Both the position numbers and the translations under genes were made by a program. The notes beneath the pieces are model-generated. The model ran no database searches. It was not told where the DNA came from and saw only the letters and a list, made by a program, of their open reading frames with translations. Below, piece by piece: positions 23,209 to 33,393 of a stretch of 64,000 nt of DNA; position 1 is the first letter of the stretch, and each line of letters starts with the position of its first letter. The stretch is taken from NCBI GenBank assembly GCA_016722525.1, contig JADKJB010000032.1, positions 1-64,000 of the forward strand, written 5' to 3'. Source of the stretch: Bacteroidota bacterium (lineage in GTDB: Bacteria; Bacteroidota; Bacteroidia; AKYH767-A; OLB10).

Positions 23209-23715
23209 TTATTTACGCTTTATTAATTTTTTAACTTCTTCCAGATGTTTTTCTTTTACCTGCTTGCGAAGCTGAATAGAAGTTTTAGTAAAGTAATTAT
23301 GTGCCGAAAGAAAACTTACCTGAAGCTGGTTCCATTCATCTTCGTTTTTTATGGTGCCGGAAGCTTTCATTTCCATAAAAATTTTATTGTTGATCGTATA
23401 AAAATCCTCAGTACCTAAATAGTCAAGATCGGCATCACAAATAATTTGTTGCAAATGATTGTTAGGACTCTGTGGGACTTTAGTAGCCATAATTATTTCA
23501 CAGATGGTGGCTATTTCATCTTGCTCATAACCAAATGTTGGTAAAAATTCTTGAGCGAAATTGCAACTGTATTTTTCGTGATTTTTTGAATCTACTATGA
23601 AACCTGCATCGTGGTAAAGTGCTGCAATTTTTAAAAGTTCTTGGTCCCTTTCTGAAACACCCTCCTTTTCAGCAATCATTTCTACAGCATCTAAAACTCC
23701 TAACACATGCTCCAC
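23209..23715 (-). CDS. HD-domain phosphohydrolase
   Basis: An HD-superfamily protein: the HD pair is in ALYHDAGF (near residue 35) and the distal Asp in ICDADLDYLG. The annotated GTG start at 23715 leaves out the first metal-ligand His, which is encoded at 23719-23721 (FYHSVEHVLGVL). The frame stays open upstream to 23829 without an ATG, so the true start is upstream, either at a non-ATG codon or before a further indel. Enzymes of this fold hydrolyse phosphomonoesters or nucleotides; the substrate cannot be inferred. The C-terminus is a Lys/Glu-rich helix. It converges with the adenylate cyclase gene, with no clear terminator between them. Confidence 0.7.
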   Translation of the reverse strand: MEHVLGVLDAVEMIAEKEGVSERDQELLKIAALYHDAGFIVDSKNHEKYSCNFAQEFLPTFGYEQDEIATICEIIMATKVPQSPNNHLQQIICDADLDYLGTEDFYTINNKIFMEMKASGTIKNEDEWNQLQVSFLSAHNYFTKTSIQLRKQVKEKHLEEVKKLIKRK

Positions 23716-23829
23716 ACTATGATAAAATTGGTTCGCAGAAAATTCGCTTTGTTTTTCAAGTATATGAATCTTGCTTTTGATACGGTCATAAAATAGATGA
23801 GTTGCCCCTTTTGACAGTTCGCTTTTGAA

Positions 23830-24542
23830 CTATAAAAAGTAAGAATAATGTTTATGATATTCAAATTTAGGAATTATTTCCTGTGCTGACAATTTTGCAC
23901 CATTTTTAATTGAATGGTTCAAACAGGGGTTTTTTTTAGTGGTTTAATCGATTAATGCATGGTGCTTTACAATTATTATTTTACAGAAGTGCGACATATT
24001 GAAAATAGTTGCAACAAAATAGGGAGGCGATGCATATAAATTGAAAATGGTTGGAAACGTATGTTCATAAGGTGTTCCCTAAAGTAGATTGTTTTTGAAT
24101 AATTTTTTTTGAATAGTTAATGGGAATGAATGCTGTTTCGAACTTCTTCACTGAAGCAACTACTTCATGAAGTTTTTCTTTGTTTTAGGATGCTTTTCGA
24201 CTTTTCATTCAATGCATCGTTGATTTAAATATAAATGTTGAGTTAGAATTTACTGCACCTAGCAAGTGTGGAAGCTTGATCTTTATTTTTATTTGTATGC
24301 TTAAAGGCTCCAATCATTAGAAACTTTGTTCACAATTAGTTTAACCTTTTTCCTTTTGTTAATTTTAAGGTTGCTTAATAATTAGTTGTTTATCGCAAAT
24401 GATAGCAGATTTAAATATTAAAAAATTGATATTCAATAGTATAATTGAATGAATGCCGTTAGTCGATAAGTTCATTTTAGGTATAACCTGCGACAAATTC
24501 CACCTTTTTAATTACGGATCCTGCAAAAGTTAATTATTTTTA
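23830..24542. other. Gene-free AT-rich stretch
   Basis: About 700 bp between the HD gene and the DUF3276 gene. No reading frame, tRNA, strong hairpin or repeat could be supported. Its 3' end carries the promoter-like element of the next gene. Confidence 0.5.
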
Positions 24543-24550
24543 TATTTTTG
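24543..24550 (+). promoter_or_regulatory. -7 element TATTTTTG of the DUF3276 gene
   Basis: TATTTTTG fits TAnnTTTG and lies 18 bp before the ATG at 24569. No TTTG is found at the usual upstream distance, so the call rests on the -7 element alone. Confidence 0.45.
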
Positions 24551-24568
24551 TAGTCTAAACAACTACAA

Positions 24569-24970
24569 ATGGGAGATTTTGATAATAACGATCAAAAGGG
24601 TGATATTTTTTCAATACCGGTAAGAGCAGGCAAGCGTACCTATTTTTTCGATGTCAGATCAACGCGGTCTAATGATTATTATTTGACGATCACCGAAAGC
24701 AAAAAGAAGTTTACAGAGGGGTCAGATAAGCCGTTTTTCGAAAAACATAAACTTTTCCTTTACAGAGAAGATTTTGAAAAATTCCTGGAAGGACTCCATG
24801 GCGCTGTTGATCATATTAAAGCCAACCAGCCTGAATGGACAGAAAGAGTGTTTCATAATAACACCAATAATCCCGGAAACCCTGCGGATGGTAATCACTC
24901 AACCGATGGAAACACCCCTGAAGGAAGTGGTTACTCAGATGTTAATTTTGATGACCTTGGAAAGCCTTGA
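24569..24970 (+). CDS. DUF3276 family PUR-alpha-like nucleic-acid-binding protein
   Basis: A 133-residue soluble protein. The family core runs from residue ~10 to ~90: IFSIPVRAGKRTYFFDVRST, then YYLTITESKKKF, then KHKLFLYREDFEKFLEGL. This is the beta-beta-beta-beta-alpha PUR fold, known to bind single-stranded nucleic acid in relatives. The C-terminal 40 residues (HNNTNNPGNPADGNHSTDGN) are Asn/Gly-rich, acidic and probably disordered, ending in DVNFDDLGKP. The family is nearly universal in Bacteroidota and supports the phylum assignment. It appears monocistronic. Confidence 0.9.
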   Translation: MGDFDNNDQKGDIFSIPVRAGKRTYFFDVRSTRSNDYYLTITESKKKFTEGSDKPFFEKHKLFLYREDFEKFLEGLHGAVDHIKANQPEWTERVFHNNTNNPGNPADGNHSTDGNTPEGSGYSDVNFDDLGKP

Positions 24971-25063
24971 ACGGTGTTCATAACTTGAAGTATGACTGAG
25001 TATTTGACCAAATAATTAAGCCGTTTTTTTTTAAATTTACTGAAACAATTATTCATCCCCCCC

Positions 25064-25291
25064 ATGAATATAAAAGTTAATAATAAACTGTCGGACACCG
25101 ACAGAAAATATCTTGCAGAAATAGAGGAGAACTATCGCCTTGGTGAAAAAATTTTTGGCTCCGAACCGCTAGTATATTACCAATTCAACTTATCTGCTCC
25201 AGATAATAATGAAGGGAATTCAGATCTTGAATTGCGGCGAAAAGACGTATTTTCCAATGAATCATTGAGTTTTGCTCAAGCTAAAAATTGA
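25064..25291 (+). CDS. Small hypothetical protein (75 aa)
   Basis: I do not recognise this protein. It is 75 residues, hydrophilic and charged (SDTDRKYLAEIEENYRLGEKIFG), with no membrane segment, cysteine or signal peptide. A run of seven C (25057-25063) directly abuts the ATG, like the C10 tract before 14449. Upstream of that is TTAAATTTACTG, an AT-rich leader. It follows the DUF3276 gene by about 90 bp on the same strand. It could be a real small gene; support is composition and isolation from other frames only. Confidence 0.45.
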   Translation: MNIKVNNKLSDTDRKYLAEIEENYRLGEKIFGSEPLVYYQFNLSAPDNNEGNSDLELRRKDVFSNESLSFAQAKN

Positions 25292-25358
25292 ACTGAAATT
25301 CATTTAGTATAAGATTTCCAATTAGTATTTTCCTGAGTTATTTAACAGAATACTCCAT

Positions 25359-25376
25359 GAGGCAACCTCTTGCCTC
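25359..25376 (+). other. Short hairpin GAGGCAA-CCTC-TTGCCTC
   Basis: A perfect 7-bp stem with a 4-nt loop lies between the small gene and the SprB-repeat gene. There is no following T-run, so it may be a processing or attenuation structure rather than a terminator. Confidence 0.35.
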
Positions 25377-25479
25377 TATGTAACGTCTCCATGTTGTTAG
25401 CACCTTAAAATAATTGAAAATTTATCTTTTTTTTCTGAATTTTAATAGTTTACTTTGATTTTACTTAACTGCACACCTT

Positions 25480-28187
25480 ATGAAAAGAATTTTATTTGCA
25501 ATTATTGCTTTAATTTCGGTTAATCAAGCATCTTTCGGACAATCATGCGTGGGTACCCAAACATTAACTTCAACTCCGCCGCCGTCAGGAAACGGGACCT
25601 ATTTTAGCGGAACAACAGTTACGTTCTGTTATTCAGCTACCGATTATGCGCAAAATGTGGCCGATTGGATTTGTGGAGTGGTGCCAACTTTCGGACCGGG
25701 ATGGGATTTAAGTACACTGACTCCGGTTTCTGCTTCTCCAAGTTGTGACCTTCAGGGAAACTGGGCTTGGTATCCTACATGTACAGGAACAGCCTCAGGT
25801 CTCACTTTCGGACCCGGTTTTTATTATGATTCTCCCGCAGGCTCCACATCCGGAACTTTAGATGGAATTCCGGGAAATAATTTTGGTGATAATTGCCAGA
25901 CTTTACATGGACTTTTGTTTCTCTATTCAGGTGCTTCCATGTACCTCAGCTCCAAATGGCACTGACCTTACCGTTGATGTAAACGCCTACTCAGATTATA
26001 CTGTTGGATCATGGGGTAATGATGCCTGTCAGGATCCACCGGCCACTCAGGAAGCAACGGTTTTTTGTAACTGTACTTTAATTATTCCAACTGTTACTGT
26101 AGTTGATGCTACCTGCGCAAGTGCGAATGATGGTTCTATAACGGTTATTCCTACAGGTGTTCCTCCTTATACCTATTTATGGAATACTGGAGCAACTACC
26201 CCTACACTTGCTAATATTCCTGCCGGCATATATACGATAACAGTTACTGATTCAACATTATGTGACAAAGTAATCACTATTCCTGTTGGCGGAGACCCTG
26301 CTATTTTACTCAACCCGGTTGTGATAAATAATGGTTGTAATACATCTGGTGGTTCTATTGTATTGGCTCCCTCCGGCGGTGCCGGTGCAGGCTACACGTT
26401 TTTATGGAGTGACGGTTCTACCGGTTCATCATTAGGAAAACCTTATAGCCGGTACCTATACCGTTACCGTTACCGATTCTAACAGTTGTACCCAAACCGA
26501 TACCTATACTATTGTTGATGGAATTCCTATTGTTCTTGCCACAACCGTTACCTCAACAGGTTGTACGGGATCTACCGGTACAGCTACTGTAACTATCACA
26601 GGAGGAATCGCTCCATTTACTTATGCCTGGAGTCCTTCAGGTGGTAATGGACCTGTTGCTTCTAATCTTTCTCCCGGCACTTACACCGTAGTCGTTACTG
26701 ATGCAATTGGTTGTACCGCCACCGGTACTGCTACAGTTTCATCCATTGGTCTTTTTACTCTTGCCACTCAATTTGTGCCTTTAACATGTGATCCTGCTGG
26801 AACCACTACGGCAACTGTTACAGTTACTGGCGGAACCGCTCCATTTACTTATTTATGGACGCCTGCAGGTGGAAATCAATCTACTGCTACAGGACTTCCC
26901 TCTGGAAATTATACTGTTTTGGTAACTGATTCTAACCTTTGTGTTGATTCAGCATTTGTAAATATTCCTGCAGTAGTACCTGTTCAAATATCAATCAATA
27001 CTGCATCAGTGCAATGTAATGTTCCCAATAGTGGAAGTGCCACTGCCATTGTTACAAGTGGTAATGCTCCTTTTACTTACCTATGGTCCGACGGTTCAAC
27101 GGCTGCTACTGCAGCTAACCTTGCAGGTGGCACTTACACCGTAACGGTAACCGATGCCAATGGATGTTCGGCATCCACTATTGCAATTGTTGGAATTATT
27201 CCGGATGTATTTGCAAATGCAGGTACCGCTCAAACTGTTTGCTCCGGTCAACCAGCTACGCTCACCGCTGTAGCCTCCGGTGGAACTGCCCCTTTCGGCT
27301 ATTCCTGGAGTAACGGTTCTGTTTTAAATCCGGAAACTGTTAATCCTACAGTTACTACTACTTATACGGTAACAGTCATTGATGCTAATGGATGTCAGGC
27401 TACTTCATCAGTAACAGTAAATGTTCAGGATTATCCAGTTGTAACTGTAAGTCCTGCCGCTTTCATCTGTTTTGGCAGTGCAACACCACTCTCAGCTACC
27501 GGTGGTAACTCTTACTCCTGGTCTCCGGTGGATGGTTTAAATGATGCAACTATTGCAAATCCTATCGCCAGCCCGACCGTGTCAACTACATATACAGTAT
27601 CCGTTAGTAATGGCCTGTGTACTTCAACCGCAACTGTTGACGTTACTGTGGCTCCTGAGGTAATTGCCGGATTCAGTCCTGATACTACCAACGGACAGGC
27701 TCCACTCACCGTTAACTTTAACAATTCTTCTACCGGAGCAGCTACTTATGAGTGGTCATTCGGAGATGGTGGAACGAGTGGTTTGGAATCTCCTTCACAT
27801 ACCTACACGAATCAGGGAAGTTACCCGGTTTTAATGGTTGCCACTAACTCGCTAGGATGTACTGATACTGTCAGGTATTCATTCATAGTTGTTGAAGAAC
27901 TTGCTTCATTGATTGTTCCTAATATTTTTACTCCTAATGGTGATGGATTAAATGATACTTTTAGTTTTATTGAAAAAGGAATCAGCAGTATCAACGTTAA
28001 AATTCTGAACAGATGGGGAACTGAAGTTTATTCATGGAGTAAAACAAACAGTGGATGGGATGGAGTTTCTAAAGATGGTGAAGAATTACCCGATGGCGTT
28101 TATTTATATATTATCAACGCTCAGGGTATTAATGATAAGCCCTATAATTTTCAGGGTACAGTGCAGTTAATTCGTAATAAGAAATAG
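25480..28187 (+). CDS. SprB-repeat/PKD adhesin with T9SS type B (gliding-associated) C-terminal domain (two frameshifts)
   Basis: A signal peptide (MKRILFAIIALISVNQASFG) is followed by a unique N-terminal region. Several SprB-like repeats of about 75 residues come next (TYLWNTGATTPTLANIPAG, YTITVTDS, and similar). Then follow two Ig-like units, one PKD domain (VNFNNSSTGAATYEWSFGDGG) and the type B sorting domain (NIFTPNGDGLNDTFSF ... ILNRWGTEVYSW ... GWDG ... LPDGVYLYI). Frameshifts near 25916 (an extra T) and near 26440 split it; corrected length is ~900 residues. Type B cargo is exported by T9SS with the help of PorP/SprF-like partners, one of which is encoded at 37044-38099. It is likely a cell-surface adhesin. 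Confidence 0.83.
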
Positions 28188-28191
28188 TGCT

Positions 28192-28227
28192 CCGGCCCAA
28201 CTGAATAAGTTGGGCCGGTATTTCTTC
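28192..28227 (+). terminator. Intrinsic terminator after the SprB-repeat gene
   Basis: An 11-bp GC-rich stem (CCGGCCCAACT and its complement) with loop GAATA is followed by TATTTCTTCT. It begins four bases after the stop codon. Confidence 0.85.
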
Positions 28228-28242
28228 TAATTCCAAATCTTT

Positions 28243-29282
28243 ATGAAAAATTATTTCAGCTTGCAATTGCTGCTATTGGTTGTTTCCGGTAGTTTATTCG
28301 CTCAAGGTAACCTCATTGTACCCGATGCCAGCCAAAAATCTGGTGTTTCACAACGTATAGGCGTTACCGATATTAGTTTGACTTACAACAGTCCTCTCGT
28401 TAAAGGCCGGACCATTTGGGGTGAAGTGGTTCCTTTCGGAGAAGTTTGGAGGGCAGGAGCCAATGAAAATACAGTGATCACTTTTTCAACGCCGGTTAAA
28501 ATTTCAGGTAAAGTACTCCCCGCAGGTTCCTATGGCTTGCATATGATTCCCGGAAAAAATAGTTGGGTCGTCATTTTTTCAAACAATTTTCGCTCGTGGG
28601 GCAGTTATTTCTACGACCCTGCTGAAGACGCTCTGAGAATTGAAGTGACTCCCGAAGCTGCTGTCATGCAGGAATGGTTAAGTTACCGATTTACTGATTT
28701 AAAAGCCTCCTCTGCTCAAGTACTGCTCAATTGGGAAAAAATTGGTGTTGGCTTTTTAGTTGAAGTGAATTTACCTGAAACAGTTGTGCAAAGTATGCGC
28801 GATGAACTTAGAGGTGATAAGGGTTTTTTTGGGAAGCCTTATGGCAGGCCGCCGATTTTTGTCAGAGAAATAATGTTTATGGTCAGGATGCTTTGAAATG
28901 GATTGATCAATCCATTGAAATAAAAGAAACTTTCCCTAATCTGAACACAAAATCTAAAATTCTCGCAGGCTTAAATAAGACTAAAGAAGCCGGTGAGATG
29001 AAATCAAAAGCGTTAGCTATTGCCAATGAAGCAGAATTAAATGCTTACGGATATCAGTTATTAGGCACTAAAAAAGTAGATGAAGCTGTTGAGGTTTTTA
29101 AGCTAAATGTACAACGTTATCCTGGAAGTTGGAATGTTTATGATAGTCTTGCTGAGACTTTGGAGATAAAAGGTGATCAAAAAGGCGCTTTGGCTAATTA
29201 TAAAATGGCACTGAAAAAAGCTCCGGAAGGTCAGAAAAAACGCATCGAAGAGGCAATAAGAAAAAATGAAAAAAAGAGTTGA
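28243..29282 (+). CDS. DUF2911 protein with C-terminal TPR region (one frameshift)
   Basis: A signal peptide (MKNYFSLQLLLLVVSGSLFA) precedes a DUF2911 domain (residues ~25-180) with its hallmarks VKGRTIWGEVVPFGEVWRAGANE and PAGSYGLHMIPG (each cited in part). A helical C-terminus with TPR-like repeats follows. One T is missing from the T7 run at 28824-28830; restoring it gives GFFWEALWQAADFCQRNN and joins the two frames into ~346 residues. DUF2911 proteins are periplasmic and of unknown function, common in Bacteroidota. It lies between two terminator hairpins and so is probably monocistronic. Confidence 0.82.
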
Positions 29283-29326
29283 ATCATAAAAAAAGTGTAT
29301 ATTGATGAAAATTTATAAATCGTTGC

Positions 29327-29354
29327 CCTTACAATTGCAGCACTAGTTGTAAGG
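29327..29354 (+). other. Hairpin in the leader upstream of the sigma factor gene
   Basis: CCTTACAA (29327-29334) pairs perfectly with TTGTAAGG (29347-29354) around a 12-nt loop. It lies about 100 bp before the ATG at 29457. It may be a weak terminator of the preceding gene or part of the sigma factor leader, which is otherwise CA-rich. Confidence 0.35.
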
Positions 29355-29456
29355 AATTAGTTTGAAAATTTGCCAGAGAGGTTTTACCAGAACACACACA
29401 CAATCTTATTTCTGTTAATTCATTACCAAACCACACCACACAAAAAAACAGGGCAC

Positions 29457-30320
29457 ATGAGACAACTAAAGATTACCAAATCCATTACCAACAGGGAGAA
29501 TGCTTCTCTGGAAAAGTACCTCCAGGAAATAGGAAGAGAAGATTTGATTAATGCGGAAGAGGAGGTAAAGCTTGCAAGAAAAATTAAGCAAGGCTGTCAG
29601 GCTTCACTCGAAAAATTAACCAGAGCGAATTTGCGCTTTGTAGTTTCTGTTGCAAAACAATATCAAAATCAGGGATTAAGTTTACCCGACCTTATTAATG
29701 AAGGAAACCTGGGATTGATTAAGGCTGCTAAAAGATTTGATGAAACAAGAGGGTTTAAATTCATCTCTTATGCCGTTTGGTGGATTCGTCAATCTATTAT
29801 GCAGGCACTTGCCGAGCAATCAAGAATTGTTCGTCTGCCTATCAATCAGCTGGGCTCTGTAAATAAAATTAAAAAAACTTTCTCGATCCTTGAACAAAAA
29901 TTCGAAAGAGAACCCAGCAACAGTGAAATTTCTATTGAACTGGATATTCCTGAGGAAAGTGTAGCAAATACCATGAAAATTTCTGGAAAGCATGTTAGTG
30001 TAGATGCTCCTTTTGTTACCGGTGAAGAACACAGTCTGCTCGATGTGCTCGAAAATCCCGATTCTCCTCTTGCCGACCGATTACTGATGCACGAATCCCT
30101 CGGTCAAGAAATTAATCGTTCTTTATCGACACTTACCCAAAGAGAGAGTGATGTAGTGAAATTGTTCTACGGTATCGGTTGTAATCATAGTTTTACGCTC
30201 GAAGAAATAGGTGCAAAATTCGATCTCACCAAAGAAAGAGTTCGCCAAATAAAGGAAAAAGCTATCCGACGCCTCCGTCATAACTCCAGAAGCAAGTTGC
30301 TTAAAACTTACCTGGGCTAA
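29457..30320 (+). CDS. rpoD: Primary sigma-70 factor, Bacteroidota type
   Basis: The ATG at 29457 gives 287 residues beginning MRQLKITKSITNRENASLEK, the near-invariant start of the Bacteroidota vegetative sigma factor. Upstream in-frame codons back to 29370 are not part of it. Region 1.2 is LEKYLQEIGREDLI, region 2 runs from LRFVVSVAKQYQNQGL through FISYAVWWIRQSIMQAL, region 3 contains LPINQLGSVNKI, and region 4 is TLEEIGAKFDLTKERVRQIKEKAIRRLR. It directs RNA polymerase to TTTG / TAnnTTTG promoters, which agrees with promoters found elsewhere here. No frameshift is present. A bidirectional terminator follows. Confidence 0.96.
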   Translation: MRQLKITKSITNRENASLEKYLQEIGREDLINAEEEVKLARKIKQGCQASLEKLTRANLRFVVSVAKQYQNQGLSLPDLINEGNLGLIKAAKRFDETRGFKFISYAVWWIRQSIMQALAEQSRIVRLPINQLGSVNKIKKTFSILEQKFEREPSNSEISIELDIPEESVANTMKISGKHVSVDAPFVTGEEHSLLDVLENPDSPLADRLLMHESLGQEINRSLSTLTQRESDVVKLFYGIGCNHSFTLEEIGAKFDLTKERVRQIKEKAIRRLRHNSRSKLLKTYLG

Positions 30321-30346
30321 AATAAAGGTAAATTGTAAAACTGAAT

Positions 30347-30381
30347 AAAAAAAAAGGACAACAATTGTTGTCCTTTTTTTT
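30347..30381. terminator. Bidirectional terminator between rpoD and the hybrid kinase
   Basis: The palindrome GGACAACAATTGTTGTCC (30356-30373) is flanked by an A-run on the left and a T-run on the right. It can therefore terminate both convergent transcripts. Confidence 0.88.
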
Positions 30382-30393
30382 ATAAATTATTTT

Positions 30394-33020
30394 TTACGAT
30401 TTTTTCAGGCGAACAATTTCATCCTTTAATAAACTAACAGTCTGGTCACATGCTTTTTTAAACTCTTCAAACACAGGGAGAATGCGGTCTGTATGAATCT
30501 GATCTCTGGAATATTCTTCCAATTCAGAAACCATGTTTTTTAAACTATTAATCTTTAACAGATTTACTGATGATTTAAGTTTGTGAACAGTCTGGAATGT
30601 TGCTGGCCAGTTATTTTCTTTGATGTGGTTTCCCGATTCTTTCAAAAGCTGAGGAATTTGGCCAACCAGCATATGCAGCAAACTTAATACATCTTCAATG
30701 CTGCCACTGAAGAGTTGAAGCAGTTTTTCTGATGAAACTTTAATTTCATCGGAGCTAATGTCATTTTCAGAAAAAATTTCTGTGTCATTGACAACAACTT
30801 TCGATTTCGGTTTTACCTGCTTGAGTATTGCAGCTAAGAGTTCATTGGGACTGTATGGCTTTGTAATATAATCGCTCATGCCTAATCCCATGGCTTTTTC
30901 TTTTTCAAGATTACTGGCGTAGGCTGTTAACGCTATAATAGGAATATCGTTTACCGGAGCAGGCAAGGTCGTTCTTATGAGTTGTGTTAATTCATAACCA
31001 TTCATTACAGGCATTTGCACATCCATAAGTATGATATTGAATTGACAGGTTTTTAAAAAATACATAGCCTCGTTGCCATTATTTGCAATCGTTACGATAA
31101 AACCCATTTTCGAAAGTAGTTTCTGTGCAAGAAACTGATTGACTTTGTTGTCTTCAACAAGTAAAACATTGATTGTAGATAAATCTTTATAGGAATATCA
31201 TTTTTACTTTATCTGATGAAACCTTTCTTTCAATTTTACTCACTAATCTTAAATGGCAGTTCCACTTTAAAAACAGAACCTGTTCCAACCGTACTGTTTA
31301 CAGAAATTGTTCCTCCCCTGTAATTCAACGAGATGTTTCACTATTGCCAGACCCAGACCTGTGCCACCCGATGCTTTCTCCGCATTTGCCTGAGTAAAAC
31401 TTTCAAAAATATGATGCAAATGCTCTTCAGCAATTCCAATTCCGGTGTCGGTAACAGTAAACAATATTTTGATATTCAGATTTTTGGTTCCAGCATCTGC
31501 ATATCAACAACTACCGATCCTTTTTCTGTAAACTTAACAGCATTACCAATAAGGTTGGTAAGTATTTGATTGAGTCGCAAAGAATCACCGATCAGTAAAT
31601 CCGGAATTTGCTGATCATAAGTGAAATTGAGCCTGATATTTTTTTCATCGGCTTTTACTTTTAGCAACTGAGCTACACCGGTAAACAGTTCGCCAATTTT
31701 AAATTCATTACTATCGAATCTTAATTCTCCTGAGTGAATTTTGGAGTAGTCCAGAATATCATTGATAGTAGCAATTAAATTATTTGCCGATAACTTAATG
31801 GTATTGATATATTCCAGTTGCTCCGCCGTAGGTTTGGTATCAGCCAATAGTGCAGCCATACCCAAAACACCGTTAATGGGTGTTCGTATTTCATGACTGA
31901 TGTTAGCAATAAATGCATCCTTGAGTTGAACGGTTTGCATTGCCTGCTCTTTTTCTTTACGCGTTTCTTCCAGATCGTAACGAAGTTCAATACCCTTTGT
32001 TTTAAGAGCGATTTCTTCATTCATTATTTCCCTGGAAATGGTGGTGAAGTTTTTGTGATGAAGCAATGAATTTTTGTAATCATCCAACTTTTCATAGGCA
32101 TCAGACAAAAAACGATGGATAAGATTTTTAGGAAATTTGATCTTTAAGCTTTCAGCTATTTCGAGCGATTCATTCAAAATAGTTATGGCTTGCTCGTACT
32201 GGCCGGTTTCAATATACAAATTGCCAAGGCTCTTTAATAAATCGGCCTTCAATAACATGTCTTGAGTAATATTTACGTAATCGATAGCACGAAAAAAATA
32301 ATCCATCGATTTATCAAACTCCTTCATTTTGGTGAAAAGAATTGCCAAACTGCCTGTCGGCTTCACCTGTAATTCCGGATTATTGATCTCATCAGCTAAA
32401 GTAAGACTGCGGTCGAGATAGGTAAAGGATTGTTCAATATCATCAATCCAATTGTAACAGTTACCAATGAAGTAATTGGTTTCAGCTACCTGAGCTTTAT
32501 TATTCGATCCCTCAAAAAGGGTTAAAGAATTTTTATGGTTTTCTATGGCTTTTGGGTAATCACCCAAAGCTTTGTAAATAGTTCCAAGTTTGTTGTATAC
32601 CTTTCCTTGAAGATCTTTGTTGTCGATTTTTTTACAGAAATTCAATGCTTTTAGTTGAGCATCGAGTGCCTCCTCATTATTGCCTATTACAAAACAGATG
32701 TCAGCTATAACCTGTGCACTTTCGCAAGCACTAACAGGCTCTCCGGATTTGTCGAATAAAATACCTGCCTCTTGCAATTGACTGAGTGCAGGACGAACGA
32801 TCCCCTTTTGGTAGTTAATTTTTCCCAGTTCTAATAAACATTCGGCCGTCCCTTTGTTGAAATTTGCATTTTTAGAAAGATGCAGTGCTTTTTCGAAAAA
32901 TGCCAATGACTCATCCTGATCAGCATCCTTTAAGGTGCGAGCAGTTTCTATGAGGTGAGAAATTACTTCTTCCCCATTAGTACTTTCATTAAAAGCAACT
33001 TTGGTAAAATTAGAAGGCAT
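30394..33020 (-). CDS. TPR hybrid histidine kinase with receiver and HPt domains (several frameshifts)
   Basis: In order: about eight TPR repeats (residues ~20-350), a coiled coil, HisKA with the phospho-acceptor in FIANISHEIRTPINGVLG, and HATPase with N box IGNAVKF and G boxes DTGIGI and GGTGLGLAIV. A receiver domain follows (VLLVEDNKVNQ, phospho-Asp in IILMDVQMPVMNG, Lys in YITKPYS), then an HPt domain with His in VHKLKSSVNLL. No signal peptide or membrane segment is seen, so it is a soluble phosphorelay kinase. Indels near 31470 (a missing A), 31315, 31250 and 31190 break the frame. The stretch between the ATPase and receiver is the least certain; two separate genes cannot be excluded there. 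The output partner is not encoded nearby. Confidence 0.83.
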
Positions 33021-33040
33021 TCATTTAAGGTTGGTTACCG

Positions 33041-33048
33041 CAAAGATA
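33041..33048 (-). promoter_or_regulatory. -7 element TATCTTTG of the hybrid kinase gene
   Basis: On the minus strand TATCTTTG lies 20 bp before the ATG at 33020 and fits TAnnTTTG. No clear TTTG is present upstream. The rest of 33049-33393 is AT-rich with no supported feature. Confidence 0.5.
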
Positions 33049-33393
33049 GGCCATTTCCACTAACTGGATAGCCACTTCGGAGTAGGATTTCAACAATTTT
33101 ATTACTATTTTAATGTATTTAATGTATTGAAAATAAAGTATTTATATAACAATACAAAACAAATTACAATTAGTCAATCACCAATTGTAGTGATTTAATA
33201 GTACCGAAATTACAAGGGAATTCAATAGCTCAAATTGACGCTCCTCCAATAGACTCTCACAGGTAGAAAAAAGTTGCCTTTGTGGACTAATATAAATAGC
33301 AGGCAGTTTCTTTATTTCTTGTAGAAGGAATTTTTGAAAATGATCTTTCTGGTAAGAAGAAAAGGTAATTTCAAAAAAGGGGTCTCCAAGTAC

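Noticed and set aside
29370..29456. Longer N-terminus for the sigma factor
   Set aside because: The family start MRQLKITKSITNRE is at 29457; the upstream codons are leader sequence.
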